A stretch of 64,000 nucleotides of DNA from Glycomyces niveus (GTDB taxonomy: Bacteria > Actinomycetota > Actinomycetes > Mycobacteriales > Micromonosporaceae). The position numbers and the translations under genes are program-made. The stretch covers positions 62,001-126,000 of the forward strand of contig NZ_JAGFNP010000008.1 of NCBI RefSeq assembly GCF_017592475.1, read 5' to 3'. Every line of letters starts with the position of its first letter. Within the stretch, counting starts at the first letter, position 1. This document shows positions 44,159-52,897 of the stretch, one piece after another. Below the pieces are notes generated by a model. The model saw only the letters and a list, made by a program, of their open reading frames with translations. It searched no databases and was not told where the DNA came from.

Positions 44159-45025
44159 ATGCGGCTCGACCCCGCCTCGCCCGTGCAGTGGACCGCCGTG
44201 CTGCTCATCGGCGCGGCGGGCATCCTGCTGCTGTACAACACGCTCCCGGTGGCGCTCGCCTACCCGCGCGCGGGGACGACCGCGCTGGTCCTGTTCTCGC
44301 TCTTCGCGATCCCGTTCTGGTGGCTGCGCGGCCGCGTGGCCGACCGGCTGGCGCTCCCGGCGGGGGCGCTCGCGATCGGCCTCGTCTGGGGGGCGACCGT
44401 GGCGGTGATGACGTCCCTGTTCGGTTCGCGGGCGCTGCACGGGCTGCTGGCGACCGCGTACGGCCCGGCGTGGGCGGAGCGGTGGTCGCCGGTGCTGGCG
44501 GCGCCGGTGGTGGAGGAGGTCGTGAAGGCCGCGGGCGTGGTGCTGGTGGTGGCGATGGCGTGGGGGCGGGTGCGCGGGGTGCTCGACGGGATCGTGCTCG
44601 GGGCGTTCTGCGGGGTGGGGTTCCAGATCGTGGAGGGGTACGCGTTCGCAATGTCGAGCACGGTCCTGAACCGGGCGGGGGACGTGGTGGAGCCGGTGAT
44701 CGCGGTGTTCATCGTGCGCGGGGTGCTCGCGGGGCTGTGGAGCCACGCGGTGTTCACGGCGATCGTGGGCGCGGGGGTGGCGTTCGCGGCGACGCGCCGG
44801 ACGGCGCGGTCGGTGTGGGTCGCGGTCGGGGCGCTCGCGGGGGTGATCGTGTTGCACGCGCTCTGGAATTCGCCGCTGTTGCGCGACGGTCTCGGGCTGG
44901 GCGCGCTCGGCGTGCTGGCCGGGGTGATGCTCAAGGGCCTGCCGGCGGTACTCATCGTGTGGTGGCTGGTGCGGTGGGCGAAGCGCGCGGAGGCGCCGGT
45001 GGAGCGGGAGCCGGAGGCGATCTGA
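44159..45025 (+). CDS. PrsW family glutamic-type intramembrane protease
   Basis: 288 residues with eight or so membrane segments. The PrsW/M82 motifs are present in order: APVVEEVVKA (EExxK), GFQIVEGYAF (FxxxE), LWSHAVFTAI (SHxxxT) and LHALWN (HxxxN). Such proteases cleave anti-sigma factors or other membrane proteins at site 1. The preceding gene encodes a small membrane-anchored protein and could be substrate or partner (inference). Confidence 0.88.
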   Translation: MRLDPASPVQWTAVLLIGAAGILLLYNTLPVALAYPRAGTTALVLFSLFAIPFWWLRGRVADRLALPAGALAIGLVWGATVAVMTSLFGSRALHGLLATAYGPAWAERWSPVLAAPVVEEVVKAAGVVLVVAMAWGRVRGVLDGIVLGAFCGVGFQIVEGYAFAMSSTVLNRAGDVVEPVIAVFIVRGVLAGLWSHAVFTAIVGAGVAFAATRRTARSVWVAVGALAGVIVLHALWNSPLLRDGLGLGALGVLAGVMLKGLPAVLIVWWLVRWAKRAEAPVEREPEAI

Positions 45026-45110
45026 GTGCGTTTGCGCAGGCCAGGGCGGCCATACGGGTGGCCCGGGGTACCCGCCCAGTCCCACCTTCACCACTACCAG
45101 TGAAAAGGGC

Positions 45111-45132
45111 AGTGTCCCACAGGGGTGCGACA
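45111..45132 (-). promoter_or_regulatory. TGTCGCACCC-N6-GACACT element (copy 6)
   Basis: On the minus strand TGTCGCACCC (45132-45123), six bases, then GACACT (45116-45111). It points toward the 3' end of the PrsW gene on the other strand, with no minus-strand gene in front of it. Confidence 0.45.
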
Positions 45133-45422
45133 TCGCCTGGTCGGCGCTGAGATGCGAGAAGCATTCGCGTGCTGGCACGTAACAATGCCGCCCCGGTCTG
45201 AGCGCGCGGTACCGAGACGGCATTGCCGTGCTCGGTCGCGTCCGTCGCTCAAGGCGTCCGCTCCCACTGGCCCGCATTTCGTGCGGCCGGTCCGCGGTCG
45301 ACGCGACGGTTCATGGCGCGAGCCGCGTCGTCGTGTTCCTGGCCGGCCGCTCGGGGGCGGCCCTGCGGTAGGCGATTCGGCCCTGGCACCGGCGGTGAGT
45401 GGACCCGTTGGTCCGTCCGGCG

Positions 45423-45477
45423 CCTCACTTGGTGACGAGTGAGGTTCGACCCAGGGCCGCCGATTTGAGAATCGGCG
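45423..45477. terminator. Two adjacent hairpins near the mutY 3' end
   Basis: CCTCACT/AGTGAGG (45423-45444) and CGCCGATT/AATCGGCG with a 4-base loop (45458-45477), 60-110 bases beyond the mutY stop. Probably terminate mutY. Confidence 0.55.
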
Positions 45478-45535
45478 CCGACCGAGCATCGTGAAGTTCT
45501 CTCGATTTCGACGCTACCAGCGGCCGTGCGATTTG

Positions 45536-46438
45536 TCACCGACTCGGGAGTTCGAATCGTCCCGATTCGTCGGTGCCGATGAGTCCCTCGGTGATGAGCT
45601 GTGCGACGGCCTCGTCGAGCATCCGCCGGTCCGGCCAGACCGCGTCGATCCGGTCGCGCCCGACCGGCCCGTCGGCGTCCCGCAGCAGCGCCATGACCTC
45701 GCCGCGCACATGCCGGTTGGTGCCCTTGTAGGTCTGGCGCTTGCGGCTCGGCCCGGCCGGGACCTCCTGGCCGGAGAAGCCGCACACGGCGCTCACCGGG
45801 CAGGCCCCGCATTCGGGCGCGCGCGCCTTGCACATCAGCGCCCCGAGCTCCATGAGCGCGATCGAGACGCGCGCGGCGGTCGGCGCGTCGTCGGGCAGCA
45901 GCGACTCGGCGGCGGCGAGGTCGGCCTTGGTGGTGGCGGTGCCCGCGTCGCTCTCGCCGCCGAGGCGGGCGACGACGCGGCGCACGTTGGTGTCCACGAC
46001 CGCGTGGCGTCCGCCGTAGTGGAAGACCGCGACCGCGGCGGCGGTGTAGACGCCGATGCCGGGCAGCTTTTCGAGCTCGGCCGGGTCCGACGGGACCACG
46101 CCGCCGTGCTCGGTGGCGACGATCCGCGCGCACTCCTGGAGGCGCAGGGCCCGGCGCGGGTAGCCCATGCGGCCCCATTCGCGCAGGACGTCGGCGGTCG
46201 GGGCGGCGGCGAGGTCGGCCGGGGTGGGCCAACGCGCCATCCAGGCCTCCCATACGGGGGCGGCGCGGGCGACCTGGGTCTGCTGGCTCATGACCTCGGA
46301 GACGAGCACGCCCCACGCGGTGGTGCCCGGTCGGCGCCAGGGCAGTTCCGTGCGGTGGTGCGCGTCGAACCAGGGGAGCAGGCGGGCGCTGAGGGTCGCG
46401 GGGGACGGCAGTGCCGGTGCGGTGTCGGCGGCGAGCAT
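45536..46438 (-). CDS. mutY: A/G-specific adenine glycosylase MutY
   Basis: 300 residues. The catalytic Glu lies in SEVMSQQTQV, the helix-hairpin-helix is LPGIGVYTAAAV, the catalytic Asp lies in AVVDTNVRRV, and the [4Fe-4S] ligands follow C-x6-C-x2-C-x5-C (CKARAPECGACPVSAVC). It removes adenine mispaired with 8-oxoguanine. The usual NUDIX-like 8-oxoG-recognition domain is reduced to a short C-terminus. The start at 46438 is chosen because a TGTCG-type promoter ends seven bases upstream. disA lies close by. Confidence 0.93.
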   Translation of the reverse strand: MLAADTAPALPSPATLSARLLPWFDAHHRTELPWRRPGTTAWGVLVSEVMSQQTQVARAAPVWEAWMARWPTPADLAAAPTADVLREWGRMGYPRRALRLQECARIVATEHGGVVPSDPAELEKLPGIGVYTAAAVAVFHYGGRHAVVDTNVRRVVARLGGESDAGTATTKADLAAAESLLPDDAPTAARVSIALMELGALMCKARAPECGACPVSAVCGFSGQEVPAGPSRKRQTYKGTNRHVRGEVMALLRDADGPVGRDRIDAVWPDRRMLDEAVAQLITEGLIGTDESGRFELPSR

Positions 46439-46445
46439 GCCTCCC

Positions 46446-46467
46446 ATTGTCGGTGCGGGGTCCGACA
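46446..46467 (-). promoter_or_regulatory. TGTCGGACCC-N6-GACAAT element, probable mutY promoter (copy 7)
   Basis: On the minus strand TTGTCGGACCC (46468-46458), six bases, then GACAAT (46451-46446), then seven bases to the mutY ATG. The arrangement equals the RecA-NDp/PafBC promoter (TTGTCRGTG-N8-TANNNT) except for G at the first -10 position, and predicts a leaderless, DNA-damage-inducible mutY mRNA. Confidence 0.65.
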
Positions 46468-46570
46468 ATCGGACGGGAGGGTCGGCGCGGGGCGGTCCTG
46501 CCGGTGTGTGCTGTGCGTCGTCGCGGTTCCGGGCCTTCGGACGGGAACCGCCGTCGCTGGGCGGGGATCC

Positions 46571-46647
46571 GGCGGGCACTCCACAGGCACTTCGCGCGGA
46601 TGGGTAAGGGCCCCCGGTTTCCACGGTCGCAGCGGGGTGCGACATTT
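46571..46647 (-). repeat. 77-base dispersed repeat, copy A (contains TGTCG element copy 8)
   Basis: On the minus strand it begins with AAATGTCGCACCC, has GACCGT at the -10 distance (46628-46623), then GGAAACCGGGGGCCC, and ends with TGCCCGCC. It matches 53737-53813 at about three quarters of positions without a gap. It lies in the non-coding stretch between mutY and the gene at 46718. Confidence 0.6.
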
Positions 46648-46717
46648 CCGGGCGTGCTCAGGGCTCGGGTGCGTGTAATTCCGCTCTCATGCGACTCCGT
46701 TGCGTTAGCGTCCCGGC

Positions 46718-47377
46718 GTGCAGGGTTTCAGGGGCAGGTTCGTGAAGGGCTCGGAGCCGGAGTCGGTGTACTGGAAGCGGCGGGCGATCGTGGCGGGGGC
46801 GGTGCTCGCGCTCGTCCTGCTCGTGGTGGTCGGCCTCAGCGCGCTCGGCGGCGGCGAGGAGAAGCCCGAGGCCGAAGCGGATGCGGCCCAGAACGAGTGG
46901 GTGCCGCCGTCGTCGGACTCGACCGTGAACCGCCCGTATTTGCGCGAGACGCCGGACGCCGAGCCGAGCGAGGAGCCGTCGCCCACGGAGCCGGCGGTGG
47001 AGCCCTGCGCGGCCGAGGACCTGATGCTCCAGGTGGTGGCCGCGTTCGACGAGGCGCGGTCGGGTTCGGAGGTGCCGGTGAGCGTCCTGGTCGCGAGCGG
47101 CGCGGACACCGCGTGCACCGCGGACCTGCGCGAGGTCGCCGTCGAGCTGACCGCCGGCGCGGACGTCGTCTACTCGACCGCGCACTGCGAGACGCCGCAG
47201 GGCGAGGAGGTCGAGCTCGCGGACGGCACCGGCCAGACGATCGAGTTCACGGTGGACGGCCTGGCGTCCGAAGCGGAGTGCGCGGGCGCCCGCCGGGAGC
47301 TGCCCGCGGGCGAGTACGAGCTGCGGGCGCGCTTGGGCGACGCGGTCTCGTCGCCGACGACGCTGCGCTTGACCTAG
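46718..47377 (+). CDS. Single-pass membrane protein of unknown function next to disA
   Basis: 219 residues from a GTG with TAGCGT six bases upstream (leaderless). A membrane helix (about 23-45) follows a basic head; the exported part has an acidic Pro/Ser linker (about 47-95) and a domain with four Cys (PCAAED, TACTAD, AHCETP, ECAGAR) and beta-rich pattern. No family is assigned. It converges on disA; the two stop codons share one CTAG. Confidence 0.65.
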   Translation: MQGFRGRFVKGSEPESVYWKRRAIVAGAVLALVLLVVVGLSALGGGEEKPEAEADAAQNEWVPPSSDSTVNRPYLRETPDAEPSEEPSPTEPAVEPCAAEDLMLQVVAAFDEARSGSEVPVSVLVASGADTACTADLREVAVELTAGADVVYSTAHCETPQGEEVELADGTGQTIEFTVDGLASEAECAGARRELPAGEYELRARLGDAVSSPTTLRLT

Positions 47378-48441
47378 AGGTACCGGTCGAGGATCGAGAC
47401 CTCGGCGAGGCGGGTGAGCGATTCGCGGATGCTTTGCGCGCGCCCGGGGCCGATCCCGTCGACGTCCTGCAGCTCCTCGACGGTGACGCCGAGCAGTTCC
47501 GGCAGGGCCCCGAAGTGCCCCACGACCCGTTCGATCACCGCTTCGGGCAGCCGCGGCACCTTGGCGAGCATCCGGTAGCCGCGCGGGCTCACCCGCCGGT
47601 CGAGCACGTCCGGCGAGTTGGGGTACCCGAGCGAGCGCGCGACCGCGATGAGGTCGAGCAGGTCGGGTGAGCGCATGGAGTCCACGGCGCGCAGGGCTTT
47701 GCGGTAGTCCTCGCCGTCGGGCAGGTAGTCGCGGACGATGAGCTCGCGGTCGGTGTCGACGCCGGCCATGAGCTCGTCGAGCTGGAGGGCGAGGAGCCGC
47801 CCGTCGGTGCCGAGCTCGATCACGTGGCCTTCGACCTCGTCGGCGATGTGGCGGGCCATCTCGAGGCGCTGGAGGACGGTGACGGCGTCCCGCACGGTCA
47901 CGAGGTCTTCGATCTCGAGGCTGGAGAGGCTCCCGGCGACCTCGTCGAGCCGCAGCTTGTACCGCTCGAGCGTGGCGAGGGCCTGGTTGGCGCGCGAGAG
48001 GATCTGCGTGGAGGGTTCGAGCAGGTGGTGGATCGAGCCCATGTAGAGGCCGATGGTGTGCATCGACTGGCTCACCGAGATCACCGGGAACCCGGTCTGG
48101 ATGGCGACGCGCTCGGCGGTGCGGTGCCGGGTGCCCGACTCGTTCGAGTGAATGGAGGGGTCGGGCATGAGGTGGACGCCGGCGCGCACGATGCGCGAGC
48201 CGTCCGTGGTGATCACGATCGCGCCGTCCATTTTGCACAGTTCGCGGAGGCGGGTCGCGGAGAACTCGATGTCGAGCTCGAAGCCGCCGGTGCAGATCTC
48301 CTCGACGAGGCTGTCGCAGCCCACGACGATGAGCGCGCCGGTGCGGCCCCGCAGGATGCGCTCGAGGCCGTCGCGCAGCGCGGTGCCGGGCGCCATGGTG
48401 GCCAGGGTCGCGCGCAGGCCCTCGTCCGGGATCGACGCCAC
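47374..48441 (-). CDS. disA: DNA integrity scanning diadenylate cyclase DisA
   Basis: 355 residues. The DAC domain has the cyclase motifs MDGAIVI (DGA) and SGTRHRTAER (RHR), and the C-terminal helix-hairpin-helix DNA-binding domain has VDGIGPGRAQSIRE. It makes c-di-AMP from two ATP and pauses at branched DNA. The GTG at 48441 follows GGGGG; the open frame starts at a TTG four codons earlier. Neighbouring mutY suggests a genome-integrity cluster. Confidence 0.96.
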   Translation of the reverse strand: MASIPDEGLRATLATMAPGTALRDGLERILRGRTGALIVVGCDSLVEEICTGGFELDIEFSATRLRELCKMDGAIVITTDGSRIVRAGVHLMPDPSIHSNESGTRHRTAERVAIQTGFPVISVSQSMHTIGLYMGSIHHLLEPSTQILSRANQALATLERYKLRLDEVAGSLSSLEIEDLVTVRDAVTVLQRLEMARHIADEVEGHVIELGTDGRLLALQLDELMAGVDTDRELIVRDYLPDGEDYRKALRAVDSMRSPDLLDLIAVARSLGYPNSPDVLDRRVSPRGYRMLAKVPRLPEAVIERVVGHFGALPELLGVTVEELQDVDGIGPGRAQSIRESLTRLAEVSILDRYL

Positions 48442-48676
48442 GGGTACCCCCAAATGCTGGACGGTCCGCCGGGCGCGGGAGGCCGGGCGGTTGAGGTGAC
48501 CGGTTCGTTCAGGGGCGGAACGTCAGGTCGCCTCCAGTGTACGGATCACCAGCACGGGTCAGGGAGCGGCATTTAGGGCAACCCGCCCATCCCGACATCC
48601 GCGCGGAGACCACCAGGGCCGCGACGTGCGGCCCGGCCCGATTTCGCTCAGGGCGAACAAACCGGCGTGCCGCGCC

Positions 48677-49270
48677 CTACAGCCGGTCCACGACCTGCAC
48701 ATGACCCGGAGCGAACGACGCCAGCCGCGCCAGCAGCTGCTGCGGCTCGAGCGCGAAGTCCTTGCAGCGCACCGCGAGATCGAAACCCGCCACCAATCCC
48801 TCCGTGGCCCGGTTCGCCTCCCGCAGCACCGACCGCCCCAGGAACCCCGGCCGGTCCGACCCGCCGCGCCCCAGATAGCTGTCCGCCGCGAACAGCAGAT
48901 ACGACGCGCCCCGCCGCTTCGACCCCACATGGATCGCCGCGAGCTCCTCGACGTTGCTCCACGGGATGAGCAGGCTCTTGCCGAAACCCGCACGCACCCG
49001 CAGCCCGAAATGGTTCACCATCAGCTTCGGCGGCCGCACCAGCGGCACGAGGAAGCTCGCCGCCCCCAGGAGCGCCATCACGGTGAAGAACCCCGGCAGC
49101 GCCGCGACCGGGTTCGGCTCCCCCGAGTCCAGCGTCTCCGGCTCGGTGCGCACCAGCAGGAACAGGCCCACGATCAACGCCGTGCACGCCACCGAATAGA
49201 GCACCAGCGAGGAGATCCGACGAGTCGGCGAACTGCGCTCGATCGCCACCCACTCCGAGCTCCTGCGCAC
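48677..49270 (-). CDS. Two-helix membrane protein with PH-like domain (paralogue A)
   Basis: 197 residues from a GTG preceded by GAGGAGG. Two membrane helices (about 20-40 and 58-79) are followed by a cytoplasmic strand-rich domain opening FGLRVRAGFGKSLLIPWSNV, the pattern of bacterial PH domains. It resembles the divergent gene at 49361 in layout and in the IPW-(S/N)-(N/D)-V motif. Function unknown. Confidence 0.65.
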   Translation of the reverse strand: MRRSSEWVAIERSSPTRRISSLVLYSVACTALIVGLFLLVRTEPETLDSGEPNPVAALPGFFTVMALLGAASFLVPLVRPPKLMVNHFGLRVRAGFGKSLLIPWSNVEELAAIHVGSKRRGASYLLFAADSYLGRGGSDRPGFLGRSVLREANRATEGLVAGFDLAVRCKDFALEPQQLLARLASFAPGHVQVVDRL

Positions 49271-49360
49271 GCCGCACCTCCTCGGCGGCAATGCTAACGA
49301 TCCCCGGCGACCCGCGCCACGGACGACGGCACTGGCGGGCGCAATCTAGGCTGGTCCGCC

Positions 49361-49948
49361 ATGTACCCCGCACCGACCGCAGGCCCGTCCCCGGACGCGA
49401 CACCCGTGCCCATCGGCCGCCGCATCGCCTTCACCTGGATGCTGCTCGGCGCAGTCTCCGTCGCGCTCGCCGCCCTCGGAACGTTCCTCGCAGCGCACGA
49501 AGCGCTGGGCGCGAACCAGGTCAACGTGCCGTTCGCGTCGTTCGCGAGAGGGGCGCTCCTCCTACTCCTCTGCGGCACGCTCGCGTTCATCTGCCTGCGC
49601 ACCGCCCGGAATCGCCGCGGGACAGCGATCATCACCGACTTCGCCGGCCTGTGGCTCACCGACGGCGCCGCCCGCGCCGTCATCCCCTGGAACGACGTGG
49701 CCGCGATCGGCCTCCACGAGTACGTCCAGACCGCCCAAGGACTCTCCACCAGCAGCTGGAGCCTCGAGCTGCGCCTGCACGACCCGCTCGACCGCGACGG
49801 CGACCCGCTCCTCGAGCGCATGGTCCTCCCCGCCGACCCGCCCCGGTACATGATCCGCCTCCCGCGCGGCACTCACATCGCGGCGATGGCGGCCGTCAAA
49901 GCGCGCGTCCCCGAACCCTGGCTCGAAGCGCCCGACGCCGACTCCTAG
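49361..49948 (+). CDS. Two-helix membrane protein with PH-like domain (paralogue B)
   Basis: 195 residues. Two helices (about 23-44 and 62-81) and then DFAGLWLTDGAARAVIPWNDVAA, matching the domain start in the divergent neighbour at 48677. The pair probably arose by inverted duplication. TAGGCT lies eight bases before the ATG. Its stop shares CTAG with the convergent glucosidase stop. Confidence 0.65.
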   Translation: MYPAPTAGPSPDATPVPIGRRIAFTWMLLGAVSVALAALGTFLAAHEALGANQVNVPFASFARGALLLLLCGTLAFICLRTARNRRGTAIITDFAGLWLTDGAARAVIPWNDVAAIGLHEYVQTAQGLSTSSWSLELRLHDPLDRDGDPLLERMVLPADPPRYMIRLPRGTHIAAMAAVKARVPEPWLEAPDADS

Positions 49949-51531
49949 GCGGTACGCAGCCACACAGCCGCGTCCGGCGGGAGCCGGTCCCCCTCGCGCC
50001 CTTGCAATGCCGCGCTGGCGATGAGCGGTTCGCCTGCGGGGAGCTCGATCTCGTCGCCGGTGAGGTTGACGACGCACCGGAAGCCCGGGTCGCGCTCGAA
50101 CGCGAGCACGCCCGGCTCGCTCTCGAGCCACCGCATCCCGCCGTCGCCCAGCGCGGGTTCGCTGCGGCGCAAGTGCAAAGCGAGCCGGTAGAGCGACAGC
50201 ATCGACTCGGGGTCGCCCAGCTGCCGTGCGGCCGTGAGGTCGCGCCACTCCGGCGGCTGCGGCAGCCATGCGCCGCCGGGGCCGAACTCGAACGGCGGCG
50301 CGTCGCCGCCCCACGGCAGCGGCACCCGGCATCCGTCCCGGCCCAGGTCGAGCCCGTCGGTGCGCGCGAAGACGGGGTCCTCGCGGAGCGCATCGGGCAG
50401 GTCGAACACCTCCGGGAGCCCGAGCTCGTCGCCCTGGTAGACGTATACGCCGCCCGGCAAGGCCATGCTCAGCAGCGCGGCCGCCCGCGCCCGCCGCGTG
50501 CCCAGCGCGAGGTCGGTCGGGACGCCGTGCTCGCGTTTGAGGAACGAGCTGTGCGCGCGGCCGTAGCGGGTCACGTGCCGCGTCACGTCGTGGTTCGACA
50601 GCACCCAGCTCGGGGGTGCGCCGACACCGGCGTGCGTGGCGAGGGTTCGGTCGATGACCTCCCGCAGCGCCCCGGCCTCCCACGCGCACTTGAGGAACTC
50701 GAAGTTGAACGCCGTGTGGAGCTCGTCGGGGCGCAGGTAGCGCGCGAACCGCTCGGGGTCGCGCACCCAGATCTCGCCCACGAACACCCGGTCGGGCCCG
50801 TACTCGCCGAGGACGATCCGCCAGTCCCGGTAGATCTCGTGCACCTCGGGCCGGTCCTTGTCCGGCTCCTCGTCGAGGTCGGCGAAGGTCGGCACGCCCT
50901 CGAACCGGCCCCGCTTGTCGGGCAGCCCGGCCTGCTTGACCAGGCGCGCGGCCACGTCGATGCGGAAGCCGTCCACGCCCCGGTCGAGCCAGAACCGCAG
51001 GATCGACGGGAACTCGGCCCGCACCTCCGGGTGGTCCCAGTTCAGGTCGGGCTGGGAGGCGTCGAACAGGTGCAGGTACCACTGCCCGTCGTCCACTCGG
51101 GACCAGGCGGGCCCGCCGAAGCGCGACTGCCAGTTGTTCACCTCGTCGCGGAAGTGGAACCGCTCGCGCGCAGGCGAACCGGGGCCACCGCGCAGCGCCT
51201 CCTGGAACCACGGGTGCTGGTCGGAGGTGTGATTCGGGACGAGGTCGACGATGATCCGCAGCCCCGACGCGTGCGCCGCCGCGATGAGCCGCTCAGCGTC
51301 GGCGAGCGTGCCGAACGCCGGGTCGATCGCCCGGTAGTCGGCCACGTCGTAACCGCCGTCGGCCATCGGCGAGGCGTACCACGGGTTGATCCAGAGCGCG
51401 TCGACGCCGAGGTCCCGCAGGTAACCGAGCCGCGATTCGAGGCCCGCGATGTCGCCGATCCCGTCGCCGTTCCCGTCCGCGAAACTGCGCAGGTACACCT
51501 GGTAGATCGCCGCGCCCCGCCACCACGTCAC
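49945..51531 (-). CDS. GH13 alpha-glucosidase
   Basis: 528 residues. The four GH13 regions are present: DLVPNHTS, GFRIDVAA (nucleophile Asp), FVGEIW (acid/base Glu) and LSNHDVTRH (transition-state Asp). QPDLNWDHPEV is typical of oligo-1,6-glucosidase/alpha-glucosidase subfamilies acting on small alpha-glucosides. No signal peptide, so it hydrolyses sugar brought in by the transporter encoded in the same operon. The GTG at 51531 overlaps the upstream stop (GTGA). Confidence 0.93.
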   Translation of the reverse strand: MTWWRGAAIYQVYLRSFADGNGDGIGDIAGLESRLGYLRDLGVDALWINPWYASPMADGGYDVADYRAIDPAFGTLADAERLIAAAHASGLRIIVDLVPNHTSDQHPWFQEALRGGPGSPARERFHFRDEVNNWQSRFGGPAWSRVDDGQWYLHLFDASQPDLNWDHPEVRAEFPSILRFWLDRGVDGFRIDVAARLVKQAGLPDKRGRFEGVPTFADLDEEPDKDRPEVHEIYRDWRIVLGEYGPDRVFVGEIWVRDPERFARYLRPDELHTAFNFEFLKCAWEAGALREVIDRTLATHAGVGAPPSWVLSNHDVTRHVTRYGRAHSSFLKREHGVPTDLALGTRRARAAALLSMALPGGVYVYQGDELGLPEVFDLPDALREDPVFARTDGLDLGRDGCRVPLPWGGDAPPFEFGPGGAWLPQPPEWRDLTAARQLGDPESMLSLYRLALHLRRSEPALGDGGMRWLESEPGVLAFERDPGFRCVVNLTGDEIELPAGEPLIASAALQGREGDRLPPDAAVWLRTA

Positions 51532-52892
51532 ATTGCCTCCCAAGGGATCGTGCGTCGCTCGAGTCGCGAACGCTCGGCCGCGAACGCCATCCGGTGGCTG
51601 TCCAAGGCGGCCTCCAGGTCCGTGGCGGCCGCCTCGCCGCCCTCGAGCGCGGTGACGAACGCGTCGACCAGCGCCTCGTCGCCGCCCGAATGCCCCCGGT
51701 GGTCCGGCGCGCCGCCGCCCGGCGCTTGCGGGCCGTGGCTCGGCTCGTCCTCCGCCGGTCCGGCGTGGATCTCGAACACCCTGTGCCCCATGGGAGGCCG
51801 CGTGAAACGCCGCCCGATCCGCGCCCCGGGCAGCACCGGCAGGACGGCGGCCGGCGAGAACAGGTCGACCTCGAACGTGCCCGTCCGCAGGTTCCCGGCG
51901 ATCTCCCCCGCCGTCCCGGTGAGCCGCACGGTCCGCGTGTTCTGCCCGGTGAACGCCGAGGTCGAGAGGGTCGCGGTGAGTCCGCCGGGGAAGTCGACGA
52001 CGGTCTGCTGATGGTCGACGACGTCGTTGTCCGAATGGAACACGCACCGCCCGTACGGCCCGCGCCGCAGCGCCTCGAGGCGGCCCTCGGGGCTCGTGTC
52101 GTCGCCGAGGAGCGCCACCGGCCAGCCGTCCCGGTCCGCAAGGGCCTCAACGTAATAGCGGGGCGCATAGAACGGGCAGGAGTCGGCCGCCGGGCAGCCG
52201 TCGAGGCAGTGGCCCGGCGCGCCTTCGGGCGCGTTCTCGGTCCGGAAGTAGGTCAGGGACCCCGCGCTGGCGACCGACGCGGGGGACTCGCCGGCGAACC
52301 AGCGGATCATGTCGAGGTCGTGGCAGGTCTTGGCGAGCACCATCGGGCTCGAGGTGGCGAGGTTGCGCCAGTTGCCGCGCACGTACGAGTGCGCGTAGTG
52401 CCAGAACCCGATGTTCTCCTCGACGCGCATGGTCACGAGCCGGCCGATCGCCCCCGAGTCGACGAGCCGCCGGATCGCGATCCAGAACGGCTGGTAGCGC
52501 ATCACGTGGCTGATCCATATGCGGGCCTTGCGGTCCCGGGCGGCGGTCGCGAGCGCTTCGAGGTCGCCGGCGGTGGTCGCGGCGGGCTTCTCGAGTAGGA
52601 CGGGGAGGCCGGTCTCGATGGCGGCGAGCGCGGCGTCCAGATGGAGCCGGTCGGGGAGGGCGATCACGAACGCGTCGAGGCCGATCGCCTCGGCGTCGGC
52701 GATGAGGTCGCGCCACTCGGCGTAGCGGTGCGCGCCCGGAACGGTCCCGGCGTCGGCGAGACGGTCGCGCCGGTGCGGCACGGGATCGGCGACGGCCGCG
52801 ACGGCGGCGCGATCGGGCCGCTCGATCGCCCAGCGGCCGTAGGTGTCGGACCCGCGCGCTCCCGCGCCCAGGATGCCCAGTCGGATTGTCAT
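51528..52892 (-). CDS. Gfo/Idh/MocA family oxidoreductase
   Basis: 454 residues. The N-terminal Rossmann domain has GILGAGARGSDTYGRW and the lysine motif LLEKPAATT. The C-terminal domain carries the substrate-site histidines (KTCHDLDMIRW). A Cys cluster (GHCLDGCPAADSCPFYAPRYY) is typical of a subgroup with four cysteines. It should oxidise or isomerise a sugar or sugar derivative. Five bases after malG-like stop, and overlapping the GH13 gene. Confidence 0.9.
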   Translation of the reverse strand: MTIRLGILGAGARGSDTYGRWAIERPDRAAVAAVADPVPHRRDRLADAGTVPGAHRYAEWRDLIADAEAIGLDAFVIALPDRLHLDAALAAIETGLPVLLEKPAATTAGDLEALATAARDRKARIWISHVMRYQPFWIAIRRLVDSGAIGRLVTMRVEENIGFWHYAHSYVRGNWRNLATSSPMVLAKTCHDLDMIRWFAGESPASVASAGSLTYFRTENAPEGAPGHCLDGCPAADSCPFYAPRYYVEALADRDGWPVALLGDDTSPEGRLEALRRGPYGRCVFHSDNDVVDHQQTVVDFPGGLTATLSTSAFTGQNTRTVRLTGTAGEIAGNLRTGTFEVDLFSPAAVLPVLPGARIGRRFTRPPMGHRVFEIHAGPAEDEPSHGPQAPGGGAPDHRGHSGGDEALVDAFVTALEGGEAAATDLEAALDSHRMAFAAERSRLERRTIPWEAM

Positions 52893-52897
52893 GCGTC

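Larger units (their letters stand above)
45026..45535. other. Gap of about 510 bases
   Basis: Contains one TGTCG element and two small hairpins near the mutY 3' end. A stretch reading GGTTCGA beside a hairpin recalls a tRNA arm but no tRNA can be folded. No gene was seen. Confidence 0.6.

Noticed and set aside
45423..45480. Possible tRNA: GGTTCGA beside a stem with a TTGAGA loop
   Set aside because: No acceptor or D arm can be paired around it. The two perfect hairpins are better explained as terminators.
46439..46645. Upstream extension of the mutY frame to 46645 (starting MSHPAATVETG)
   Set aside because: The extension is translation of a dispersed repeat, has no family similarity, and a promoter-like element lies downstream of it and just before the ATG at 46438.
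52828..52849. TGTCGGACCC within the Gfo/Idh/MocA gene
   Set aside because: It encodes the conserved GSDTYG segment and has no -10-like hexamer at the right distance.
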